Positions 13,944 through 19,858 of a stretch of 19,858 nucleotides of DNA are shown here, one piece after another (the stretch's first letter is position 1; each line of letters opens with the position of its first letter). A program made the position numbers and the translations under genes. Under the pieces are notes generated by a model. That model was not told the DNA's origin. It was given only the letters and a program-made list of their open reading frames with translations, and searched no databases. Source of the stretch: MKRK01 sp001896915 (lineage in GTDB: Bacteria; Bacillota; Clostridia; Oscillospirales; Acutalibacteraceae). The stretch spans positions 1 through 19,858 of the forward strand of contig CALJJF010000183.1 in the NCBI GenBank assembly GCA_937973935.1, read 5' to 3'.

Positions 13944-14861
13944 TCAAACTCCTTTTTCTGTAACACCAAACATGTAGCCAAAGTGATATTTCCCTTTATG
14001 GGGCTCTCCATCAATAAACTGCACAGCAGTCCAATATGCTTCAGGGTATGGAATTATTATTCCGTCACTTAAAATTTGATCACGAGTAAAAACATACGCA
14101 TCGAAAGTATCTCCGCCAAAGCTTTCATCCCCACAATATACTCCATATCCTATATTTACTGTAGGAACATCATAAAATATACAACCTTCTGGAACAGGAG
14201 TTCCGCTCTTAAAGAACCAGCCCCCAATACCAGTTTCGTTTGCATTTACCTCACCACCATTATGATGTTCAAGATAACAATAGTCGGTTATTAACCATGC
14301 GTATTGAGATTTAAGTGGGTCAAGTAGTGGTGCAATTTTTTTAATTGTATCCTCAATTGATATTCCTGGATTTTTTCTTAAATCAAGTCCTATAAAACGA
14401 AGATTACCAGTAGGTTTATATTCAAAAATTTCTCTGATCAATCTTATTCCTTGTTCGTTTTCCATAATTTTGCGTGACATATTAAATCCACCTTTTATAA
14501 ATATATTGATAGTAAGTGGGTCAAAGTATTTTAGTTTATCACCATGCTTTTTAACCTCTGTCGGTGAAAAACCATGAAAACGTGAAAATGCCTTAGAAAA
14601 ACTTTCGGAAGTATCGTATTGATAACGAAAGGCTATGTCTGTGACTTTGCATTCAGTGAGAAACAATTCTTGACCAGCTAAACTTAATCTCCTGTTACGA
14701 ATATACTCACCAATCGTCAATCCAGTAACTACATTAAAAATGCGTTGAAAATGAGAATTGGATGCAAAAACATGATCCGATACATCTTTAACAGTAATAT
14801 TATTTGTTAAATTATCATCTATAAAGTTTATTGCATTTGAGATGCTTTTTATCCAGTCCAT
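13944..14861 (-). CDS. AraC-family regulator with C-terminal effector domain
   Basis: 305 residues. The N-terminal double helix-turn-helix (about 1-105) carries ITVKDVSDHVFASNSHFQRI and VTDIAFRYQYDTSESFSKAF, with GFSPTEVKK at its end. The C-terminal ~180 residues look like a GyrI-type effector-binding domain (GWFFKSGTPVPEGC, then YWTAVQFIDGEP near the end). ATG 14861 is chosen for the AGGTGG at 7-8 bases upstream; an in-frame TTG at 14885 is less likely. A TTGACA-type promoter lies about 35-60 bases upstream. It may control its downstream partner and itself. A second, unrelated-looking AraC regulator lies in the cargo at 10807. Confidence 0.87.
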   Translation of the reverse strand: MDWIKSISNAINFIDDNLTNNITVKDVSDHVFASNSHFQRIFNVVTGLTIGEYIRNRRLSLAGQELFLTECKVTDIAFRYQYDTSESFSKAFSRFHGFSPTEVKKHGDKLKYFDPLTINIFIKGGFNMSRKIMENEQGIRLIREIFEYKPTGNLRFIGLDLRKNPGISIEDTIKKIAPLLDPLKSQYAWLITDYCYLEHHNGGEVNANETGIGGWFFKSGTPVPEGCIFYDVPTVNIGYGVYCGDESFGGDTFDAYVFTRDQILSDGIIIPYPEAYWTAVQFIDGEPHKGKYHFGYMFGVTEKGV

Positions 14862-14891
14862 GTTTTTACCACCTAATCTATCCAATATAAT

Positions 14892-14922
14892 TATATATTT
14901 TTTTCCATAAAAGTCATGTCAA
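14892..14922 (-). promoter_or_regulatory. Probable promoter of the minus-strand AraC operon
   Basis: Minus strand: TTGACA at 14922-14917. TATATA (14897-14892) lies after a 19-base spacer, or TATAAT (14895-14890) after 21 bases. The -35 is perfect; the long spacing suggests an activator-dependent promoter or a different true -10. Confidence 0.45.
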
Positions 14923-15048
14923 AAAACACTTTAATTTGTCCGTAATATATTTCAACTAAATCAATCAGATATGCGTGTTATATAAATAATATGCAATTAG
15001 CATTTTGGTCGCTAACTAATTGAATTGTAAATCGTATTTTCCATTATT

Positions 15049-15105
15049 ATACCGTAACATTCTCCCACGAACAACCAACAAATGTACCAACTGCCGTTAC
15101 GGTAT
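15049..15105. repeat. Long-range inverted repeat upstream of the DUF6809 remnant
   Basis: ATACCGTAAC (15049-15058) and GTTACGGTAT (15096-15105) are perfectly complementary with 37 bases between. The intervening bases include ACAACCAACAAATG. It may be an operator pair or a structured leader. Confidence 0.45.
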
Positions 15106-15124
15106 CGTTGAGGTGTTTTCCTCT

Positions 15125-15151
15125 TTTTGTTATCCTGTTGCCATAACAAAA
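15125..15151. repeat. Hairpin just before the DUF6809 ribosome site
   Basis: TTTTGTTAT (15125-15133) and ATAACAAAA (15143-15151) form a perfect 9-bp stem with a 9-base loop. AGGAGG begins at 15151-15156, so the stem abuts the ribosome site. It could be an operator or a translational control hairpin. Confidence 0.5.
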
Positions 15152-15163
15152 GGAGGAGATTTT

Positions 15164-15297
15164 ATGGAAAGCTTTATCCGTGAGCTATATTACGGAAACA
15201 TCAACCCGAACACCAAATGCTTTGACCGCAAGTTGAATACGGCAAGACGATGGAACTGCTGTCCAAAAACGAGGAATTGTTAAACGGGATGTTGACG
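15164..15297 (+). pseudogene. N-terminal part of a DUF6809-family small protein, frameshifted
   Basis: ATG 15164, with AGGAGG 7 bases upstream, starts MESFIRELYYGNINPNTKCF, the N-terminus of a small (about 85 aa) DUF6809 protein common in clostridial conjugative elements. One base is lost near 15230 (AAGTTGAATACGG in place of a frame reading EYGK), so the direct frame ends at 15283. The family sequence continues in the next frame as MELLSKNEELLNGMLTG. After about 45 residues it stops resembling the family and joins relaxase sequence at about 15297. Confidence 0.68.
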
Positions 15298-16236
15298 GGT
15301 ATCCACAACCATTTTGTCATTAATTCCGTATCTTTCGCGGACGGGAAACGGTTGAATGACAACAAAGCTTCCCACCGGAAATTCAGGGAGATGTCTGACC
15401 AAATATGCCGTGAGCATGAACTGTCTGTGGTAGAAAATCCAAACCCGACCAGCACGCCAAGAAGCATTTACTTTGCCGAGAAACAGGGATTTGAAACCCG
15501 GTATAACATCATGCGACGGGACATTGACGAGACCATTAAGCGCTCCTATATACCCCGCTTTTTCTATAATGAGCTGCGCCGGATGGGCTATCTGATCCGG
15601 TATGACGATAACCGGAAGTATGCAACCATTCAGATTCCGGGCACAGCTCACCCAACCAAATTTAAAACGCTGGGCGAGGAATACACCGAGGAAAGTATTG
15701 AAAAGCGCATTAACGAAAACTTTCATCCAAACCGTGAATTAAAAAATCCACAGCCAATTGAGTGGTATGATTTTTCGGTTTTTAGTCTGCGTGGATTGTA
15801 TGAGTACCACTATTATGTGTTGGAAATGATCCACGACAACAACCGTCATCCATACTATAACGCCGCCTTGCGTGCGGATGTTAAAAAGATGGAAAGCTAT
15901 TCGCAACAGGCAATTTTGCTTTGCAGAAATAAAATTGATACGGTGGAGCAATTGCAGAGCTTTATGGACAAAACACAGTCTGAAATCAAGGGTTTATGTC
16001 ATGAACGCGACCGGATTTACACCCAAATCAGCCGCTACACCAACGAAAAAGACTTGCCGGAGTTGCTTATAAAACGTGATAAATCCACCATAATCATCTC
16101 CGGTTTGCGCCGTGATCTGAAAAATTCAAAAACCATCATGGAGCGCTCCACCGGCATTGCCGAAAAGCTTATGATCGCTCAAACGCAGGAACAACAGCGC
16201 CAAATGAAACAGCAATCCCGCCAGTGGGAACGGTAG
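15250..16236 (+). pseudogene. 5'-truncated conjugative relaxase (C-terminal ~310 residues) fused to DUF6809 sequence
   Basis: From about 15298 the frame matches Tn1549-type relaxases: the last part of the histidine motif (IHNHFVINSVSFADGKR), KFREMSDQICREHELSVVEN, a central RDIDETIKRSYIPRFFYNEL region, and a long charged helical C-terminus (about 215-328). Relaxases nick the transfer origin through an N-terminal catalytic Tyr; that region (roughly the first 130-150 residues) is gone, replaced by DUF6809 residues 27-45. The ATG at 15250 has no ribosome site. This is a deletion product and should be inactive for DNA transfer. Its 3' end is intact, followed by a hairpin at 16242. Confidence 0.75.
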
Positions 16237-16241
16237 AAAAA

Positions 16242-16276
16242 TGCAACTGTGTGAACTTTAAATCCGCACAGTTGCA
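16242..16276. terminator. Stem-loop after the relaxase remnant
   Basis: TGCAACTGTG (16242-16251) and CACAGTTGCA (16267-16276), a perfect 10-bp stem with a 15-base loop, directly after the stop. No T run follows on the plus strand; on the minus strand T5 follows (TTTTTC). A weak or minus-strand terminator. Confidence 0.45.
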
Positions 16277-16314
16277 GTACATAGGTTAATCAAATAAAAT
16301 AATGAAAGCTCCCG

Positions 16315-16354
16315 TTCTTATACATTCTTATATATTCTTATACTTGCTTATACA
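16315..16354 (+). repeat. Four tandem 10-bp repeats, TTCTTATAYA
   Basis: TTCTTATACA, TTCTTATATA, TTCTTATACT and TGCTTATACA follow each other without gaps at 16315, 16325, 16335 and 16345. A 10-base period puts each unit on the same face of the helix, as in iterons or cooperative operators. The array ends 27 bases before the next ATG. Confidence 0.75.
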
Positions 16355-16381
16355 TCCTAATTATAAGAAAGGAAAAGCATT

Positions 16382-16726
16382 ATGATTATAAAATATAACA
16401 TTGGAAACTTCACCGATATCTCATCCATGGAGGATTTTTATCGGAAACTTGGCATCTGGAATGAGGTGGGTAAAACCATTTTTGATGTTTCACAACTCCA
16501 CATGGAGAAAGAAAATTGCCAGATATTGCAAGAGTATATCTATAATACGATTCGTCTGAAATCACGTTTTAAAGGGTTAGCTGATAGAATACCCCGGAGT
16601 GTGGCATCCATGGATTGGCTGAATTTCTCGCCTGTATCAAATCCGGATATGCCGAAAGATGAGATATGGATTGATGAATTATCACCTATTGAAATCGCTG
16701 AGAAGAAAAGAAGATTGGAGGATTAA
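16382..16726 (+). CDS. Hypothetical protein of conjugative-element type
   Basis: 114 residues, acidic at the C-terminus (IDELSPIEIAEKKRRLED), mostly helical, with an aromatic middle (RSVASMDWLNFSPVSNPDMP). No domain recognised, no membrane segment. AAGAAAGG lies about 8-15 bases upstream of ATG 16382. It stands 75 bases before the AbrB-HipA operon but has its own upstream repeats. Similar small genes occur beside conjugative modules; no function is proposed. Confidence 0.65.
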   Translation: MIIKYNIGNFTDISSMEDFYRKLGIWNEVGKTIFDVSQLHMEKENCQILQEYIYNTIRLKSRFKGLADRIPRSVASMDWLNFSPVSNPDMPKDEIWIDELSPIEIAEKKRRLED

Positions 16727-16753
16727 GAAATAGATTCCTAAAATCAATTATTA

Positions 16754-16782
16754 TTGATTATTCGTTACGAATAGTATATAAT
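16754..16782 (+). promoter_or_regulatory. Promoter with palindromic operator for the AbrB-HipA operon
   Basis: TTGATT (16754-16759), a 17-base spacer, and TATAAT (16777-16782). The spacer begins with a perfect 13-base palindrome, ATTCGTTACGAAT (16760-16772). An operator between -35 and -10 in front of an AbrB-type gene fits negative autoregulation by the antitoxin (inference). ATG follows 20 bases after the -10. Confidence 0.78.
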
Positions 16783-16801
16783 AATCAATGAGGTGATTTA
16801 C

Positions 16802-17341
16802 ATGGAAAAAAGAATCGCAAAAATTATTGTCGGTGCTGCCGGAGGAACGGCAGGAAACGGCTCAAAGACATATAAAATTTCTATTCCCTCCGCTTGGATA
16901 AAAGAAATTGGCATTGATGAAAAGCAACGGGAAGTCGAACTCACATTTGACGGAGAAAACATTATACTTTCACGCTTAACGACAATGACTGAATTTGCTG
17001 AGCAAAAGCTGGCACTTGGGCATGATGTCCGGGCAATTCGTTATTATGATGAGCAGAAATTATGCACATTAATCAATGTGGATTTTACAGATAAAACTTT
17101 AAAAGCCGAAAATTATACAGATCATCTGATTAAGACCGCATTTGGTAAAAATGCTTTGCCCACTTGGTCAGACCTTGAAGCCTTTCTCGAGGAGCGCTGC
17201 ATTCCTCGAAGTCGTGCAGGCTTGCGTGAATATCTCGAAGCAATCGGCGTAGAAGAATATGATCCGGTTGAAATTATTAAAAAGACACAAGGCCGCATGG
17301 CTGAAGATCAGCAGTGGCTTGAAATGGAGGTGTTGGGATGA
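16802..17341 (+). CDS. AbrB/MazE-like antitoxin with C-terminal extension
   Basis: 179 residues. Residues ~20-58 form a swapped-hairpin AbrB-type DNA-binding domain (KTYKISIPSAWIKEIGI, then REVELTFDGENIILSR). The C-terminal half (about 117-179) has LEAFLEERCIPRSRAGLREY and a PVEIIKKTQGRMAEDQQWLE segment often encoded just upstream of HipA-like kinases. AGGTGA at 16791-16796 serves ATG 16802; GTG 16793 lies inside that site. The stop overlaps the kinase start by ATGA. Predicted role: repress the operon at the palindrome 16760-16772 and neutralise the kinase. The TA role is inferred from order and domains. Confidence 0.82.
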   Translation: MEKRIAKIIVGAAGGTAGNGSKTYKISIPSAWIKEIGIDEKQREVELTFDGENIILSRLTTMTEFAEQKLALGHDVRAIRYYDEQKLCTLINVDFTDKTLKAENYTDHLIKTAFGKNALPTWSDLEAFLEERCIPRSRAGLREYLEAIGVEEYDPVEIIKKTQGRMAEDQQWLEMEVLG

Positions 17342-18156
17342 CAGTACATTTGGTTACCAATGAAAAGGTTGCAGAAACTTCCTCAAAGGGAAATCAGGAG
17401 AAATGGTATGACAACGCAGTTGATAAGTGGTACAAGCTGGATCAGTTCGGTTATGAAGCGCTGAGTGAAGCGGTTATCTCTGCGCTTTTGGAGCGAAGCA
17501 ATATTGAAAAGGAAACGCCGTTTCAATTTGCTCGGTATCACATGGAAAAACTGAATGTTCACGGTCGTGACCGGACCGGCTGCTCAAGTAAAAACTTTTT
17601 AAAGCAGGGTCAATCAATTGTAACCATCAGCCATTTGTTCGGGAAGCAGTTAAACGGTACGCTAAAGCAAAAGCTTGAAGGAATGACAAGCGATAAGAAA
17701 AGAATTGCCTATCTTGCCGATCAGGCAGCGGAGCTTACAGGACTTCATAAATTTCCACAGTATTTAACGTTGCTTTTTGAAGTGGATGCCCTGTTTCTCA
17801 ACGATGATAGGCATTTAAATAATATTGCTGTTTTAGAGCAAAAAGGGAAATATGACTATTGCCCAATTTTTGATAATGGTGCGGGTCTCTTGTCCAACAT
17901 GCAGATGTCACCAATGGATATTGCACCGAAGGGACTAATGTCCGCACTTCACGCGCGACCGTTTTATACGACTTTTACCCGTCAAATGAACACGGCACGC
18001 AGCCTTTACGGAAAGCAACTGATTATACCAGCTTTGACGAAAGACGAAATCTTTGAAGAGTTACAGCCTATGCTGGAATATTATGCGCAGCGTGACCGTG
18101 GAATCATCACTGACCGTGTTACACAATGTATTTTGACACGACAGAAGTTGTTATAA
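17338..18156 (+). CDS. HipA-like Ser/Thr protein kinase (toxin candidate)
   Basis: 272 residues. Seen: an N-terminal loop with ETSSKGNQEKWY, then GYEALSEAVISALLERSNI, GCSSKNFL, and the catalytic segment FLNDDRHLNN (154-162; D157 base, N162 metal ligand by analogy), with the metal-binding DFG-equivalent IFDNGAGLL (D179). This is the compact HipA_C/CtkA-like type lacking the N-terminal HipA subdomain. HipA toxins phosphorylate translation factors such as GltX and cause growth arrest; the target here is unknown. ATGA overlap with the upstream AbrB-like gene means coupled translation. All key residues are present, so it should be active. Confidence 0.85.
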   Translation: MTVHLVTNEKVAETSSKGNQEKWYDNAVDKWYKLDQFGYEALSEAVISALLERSNIEKETPFQFARYHMEKLNVHGRDRTGCSSKNFLKQGQSIVTISHLFGKQLNGTLKQKLEGMTSDKKRIAYLADQAAELTGLHKFPQYLTLLFEVDALFLNDDRHLNNIAVLEQKGKYDYCPIFDNGAGLLSNMQMSPMDIAPKGLMSALHARPFYTTFTRQMNTARSLYGKQLIIPALTKDEIFEELQPMLEYYAQRDRGIITDRVTQCILTRQKLL

Positions 18157-18171
18157 CAAGGAGACAAAAGA

Positions 18172-18945
18172 ATGATTTACATTACCGGCGATACACACGG
18201 TGACTTTCGCCGTATTTCCTCCTTTTGTGATAAATTCGGGACAAAACGCGAAGATATTATGATTATTCTCGGCGATGCCGGGATTAATTATTTTGATGAT
18301 GAACGGGCAGACAAGCTAAAAGAAAGGCTTTCTAATCTTCCTATCACATTGTTTTGTCTGCATGGAAATCATGAAAACCGACCGCAGAATATCAACACTT
18401 ACCACGAACAGCAATGGAATGGCGGAACTGTATTTGTGGAGGATAAATACCCGAATCTACTCTTTGCCAAGGATGGTGAGATTTTCAATATAGGCGGTCA
18501 AAAATGTATTGTCATCGGCGGTGCTTACAGCGTAGACAAATTTTACCGTCTTCAAAACGGCTATGGCTGGTGGCCGGATGAACAACCGTCAGAAGAAATT
18601 AAAGCGGCAACCATAAAAAATCTGGCCGCCGTCAATAATATGGTTGATGTGGTACTATCTCATACCTGCCCGTTTAAGTACATCCCCCGTGAAGTGTTTC
18701 TCGCCGGAATTGATCAATCCACCGTAGATAACTCAACAGAAAAATGGCTGGATACAATTGAAGATACGCTCGAATATAAGAAGTGGTATTGCGGGCATTA
18801 TCATACAAGTAAAAAAATCGACCGTATGTGTCTAAATATTGTTTTACTGTTTGTTTGGCTTCTACGGCACTCGGCGGCTCGTATCCGGTGTATGACAGCT
18901 TTTTTCTCATTTCAGCTTCATGCTCATTCGCATCTGCCTTTGTAA
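18172..18945 (+). CDS. Metallophosphoesterase, C-terminus replaced by readthrough
   Basis: 257 codons, of which the first ~218 are native. All calcineurin-type metal motifs are present: GDTHG (6-10), GDAG (34-37), GNHEN (65-69), SHTCP (163-167) and GHYHT (208-212). From residue ~219 the frame reads antisense through a truncated integrase, giving a hydrophobic tail (CLNIVLLFVWLL…), so only a few native end residues are lost. Substrate unknown: a phosphoprotein, nucleotide or RNA end. AAGGAG precedes ATG 18172, 16 bases after the HipA-like gene, so it is the third gene of the operon and might reverse or modulate the kinase (inference). Confidence 0.82.
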   Translation: MIYITGDTHGDFRRISSFCDKFGTKREDIMIILGDAGINYFDDERADKLKERLSNLPITLFCLHGNHENRPQNINTYHEQQWNGGTVFVEDKYPNLLFAKDGEIFNIGGQKCIVIGGAYSVDKFYRLQNGYGWWPDEQPSEEIKAATIKNLAAVNNMVDVVLSHTCPFKYIPREVFLAGIDQSTVDNSTEKWLDTIEDTLEYKKWYCGHYHTSKKIDRMCLNIVLLFVWLLRHSAARIRCMTAFFSFQLHAHSHLPL

Positions 18946-19087
18946 GAAAACCGCGCTTTCCATATGTCTGATAGTTTCCATCGGCATCTTTAAATTTAAG
19001 GTTTACGTCGTATACATTACCTGCTTTGCCTGTTTTTGTTCCATCATGATTTTTCTTGTTCTGCACTTTTCTTGAAGTAACAGCCAT
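18829..19087 (-). pseudogene. int: N-terminal ~86 residues of a tyrosine-recombinase integrase
   Basis: From ATG 19087 (AGGAGG upstream) the protein shows the arm-type DNA-binding domain of Tn916/Tn1549-like integrases: NVYDVNLKFKDADGNYQTYG and FLTKADANEHEAEMRKKL. It then shows the start of the core-binding domain (VEAKQTVKQYLDTY). At about 18829 it is cut, and the frame runs on through antisense of the metallophosphoesterase to 18674. The catalytic R-K-H-R-H-Y domain is absent, so it cannot recombine DNA. The intact excisionase gene lies 11 bases upstream in the normal xis-int order. Confidence 0.82.
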
Positions 19088-19098
19088 ACCAACACCTC

Positions 19099-19323
19099 CT
19101 ATATTTTTGAGACTGGTTGAACGCAGTTACGGGTATACCAATCCCAGATTGCCCGTTCCGTTAATAACCGGCGATTTCCATTTTGAATATATTCAATTTC
19201 GCCATTGTCTACTAATTCTCTGAGTTTATTTGCACCAATACCGCTAAGTTTACTCATTTGTTCAACTGTTTTAAACATTGGCACAATTTCGGTATTATCT
19301 TTTATAACCTTTTTTACTGACAT
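19099..19323 (-). CDS. xis: Excisionase-type HTH protein (Xis)
   Basis: 74 residues, a MerR-like winged HTH of the excisionase family: MFKTVEQMSKLSGIGANKLR, then a wing ENGNRRLL-like segment (IEYIQNGNRRLLTERAIWDW). It binds the ends of an integrated element and steers the integrase toward excision. AGAGGTGA lies 6-13 bases upstream of ATG 19323. Typical length and order for Tn916-family elements; with the integrase truncated it has no local partner. Confidence 0.88.
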   Translation of the reverse strand: MSVKKVIKDNTEIVPMFKTVEQMSKLSGIGANKLRELVDNGEIEYIQNGNRRLLTERAIWDWYTRNCVQPVSKI

Positions 19324-19382
19324 TCAACTCACCTCTTTGTTTCAGCATTGATTTCATCGTGTAAAAATATAAAATATATCAA

Positions 19383-19413
19383 TACGGCGGGTGGTAATAT
19401 GCCTCCCGCCGTA
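19383..19413. repeat. GC-rich inverted repeat upstream of xis
   Basis: TACGGCGGG (19383-19391) and CCCGCCGTA (19405-19413), a perfect 9-bp stem with a 13-base loop, about 60 bases upstream of the xis start. No T run on either strand beyond short ones. It may attenuate or insulate xis-int transcription. Confidence 0.5.
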
Positions 19414-19425
19414 CGACATCACAAG

Positions 19426-19858
19426 TTAAAAATTATTTAGCCGTAGAAAATAGAAAGTCAGTATTTGTCCTCGCGCCCCCTGACATGAAGGAATGGAAGT
19501 TCCTTCGGGAATCATCAAACGGCTGATGGCTATCAGCTCCACAGGAATTTCACCTCCCCCGGGATCTCCGCGGGCTGCCCCCATTGCCTGCGACGGCTCA
19601 CGGCTGAAAAGCCGCTTCAACGCTCGGACTGTGGCTGGACAGGAGTATCATTATCCTAATTGCCGGTCATGGCCATACCAGGAACCGCCTGGTATCTATA
19701 GCCAATTGTTTTTCGCTCGTCAGGGTACATGGATTAGCAGGCAAATTTAATGTAGCTCTGTTTCCTGTTCCGAGTGACATCGTGGCGCAATTGCTAATGT
19801 TGCTCACGGCAATCAGAATGTGCTTGATGAATGAATATTCAATTTTCAAAGAACAAAC
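19426..19858. other. No convincing gene; GC-rich stretch with small hairpins
   Basis: About 19480-19640 is visibly richer in G+C than its surroundings. Frames exist on both strands, but none has a ribosome site or a family I recognise. A perfect 8-bp stem, ATACCAGG (19675-19682) and CCTGGTAT (19688-19695) with a 5-base loop, lies in the middle. The extreme right end, read on the minus strand, is GTTTGTTCTTTGAAAATTGA, a string resembling the conserved leader found before 23S rRNA and some resistance genes in Firmicutes. Confidence 0.4.

Noticed and set aside
16315..16354. CRISPR array
   Set aside because: The units are 10 bp with no spacers and no cas gene is nearby; they are simple tandem repeats.
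19441..19640. Riboswitch (the minus strand contains GGTGAAATTCC, as in FMN and cobalamin types)
   Set aside because: The other conserved blocks of either class (for example the GCCACTGT-type or RFN pairing elements) are missing, and no vitamin gene follows.
19493..19750. Plus-strand 85-codon frame and the opposing minus-strand frame in the GC-rich segment
   Set aside because: Both arise from high-GC sequence, have no ribosome site, and match no family I know; reported only as unassigned sequence.
19839..19858. 16S-23S spacer or rRNA leader (minus strand TTCTTTGAAAATTGA)
   Set aside because: Only the short common string is present at the edge of the window; no rRNA or tRNA sequence is next to it.

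Overview
The window looks like an accessory region of a low-GC Firmicute (Bacillota, probably class Clostridia). The evidence is AT-rich spacers, strong AGGAGG-type ribosome sites, TTG/GTG alternative starts, and fragments of gene families typical of clostridial conjugative elements (ParB tail, DUF6809, relaxase, Xis/Int). No rRNA, tRNA or CRISPR array was seen. The organism call is inference.

Layout. (1) 1-1905: 5' part of a CopA-type metal P-type ATPase (minus strand), divergent from an HxlR-family regulator. A promoter with a perfect inverted repeat in its spacer lies between them, and a strong hairpin terminator follows the regulator. (2) 1905-2440: decayed sequence, ending in a frameshifted copy of the last ~30 codons of a parB gene plus a hairpin. 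(3) 2440-13465: an ~11 kb cargo block. On the minus strand it holds a DUF2500 membrane protein and a frameshifted AlbA_2/SEC-C gene. Then comes a long, tightly packed plus-strand series: sigma-region-4-like HTH protein, GNAT, sugar-phosphate-isomerase-like TIM barrel, DUF3795, SDR epimerase, SAM methyltransferase, truncated P-loop kinase, kinase-GrpB fusion, GNAT-DinB fusion, GNAT, AraC-GyrI regulator, and a BtrH-N-like protein. The block closes with a gene fragment and a second, longer parB tail with the same hairpin, so the cargo is bracketed by direct repeats of parB 3' ends. (4) 13466-14922: minus-strand AraC regulator plus an uncharacterised partner. (5) 15049-16276: a DUF6809 start fused by deletion to the C-terminal two thirds of a conjugative relaxase, with a frameshift. 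(6) 16315-18945: four 10-bp tandem repeats, a small hypothetical gene, then an operon of an AbrB-like antitoxin, a HipA-like kinase and a metallophosphoesterase, driven by a promoter with a palindrome between -35 and -10. (7) 18829-19323: excisionase and the first ~86 codons of a tyrosine integrase (minus), cut at the same point where the metallophosphoesterase loses its end. (8) 19324-19858: no convincing gene; a GC-rich stretch with hairpins.

Taken together, this is a graveyard of conjugative-element backbone (two parB tails, relaxase, integrase all broken) in which the cargo stays intact. The cargo is mainly small-molecule modification, resistance-like and regulatory functions, plus a toxin-antitoxin-like kinase module. 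The most notable points are the parB-tail direct repeats around the cargo, two neighbouring domain-fusion enzymes (kinase-GrpB, GNAT-DinB), and the AbrB/HipA/phosphoesterase operon with its built-in operator.
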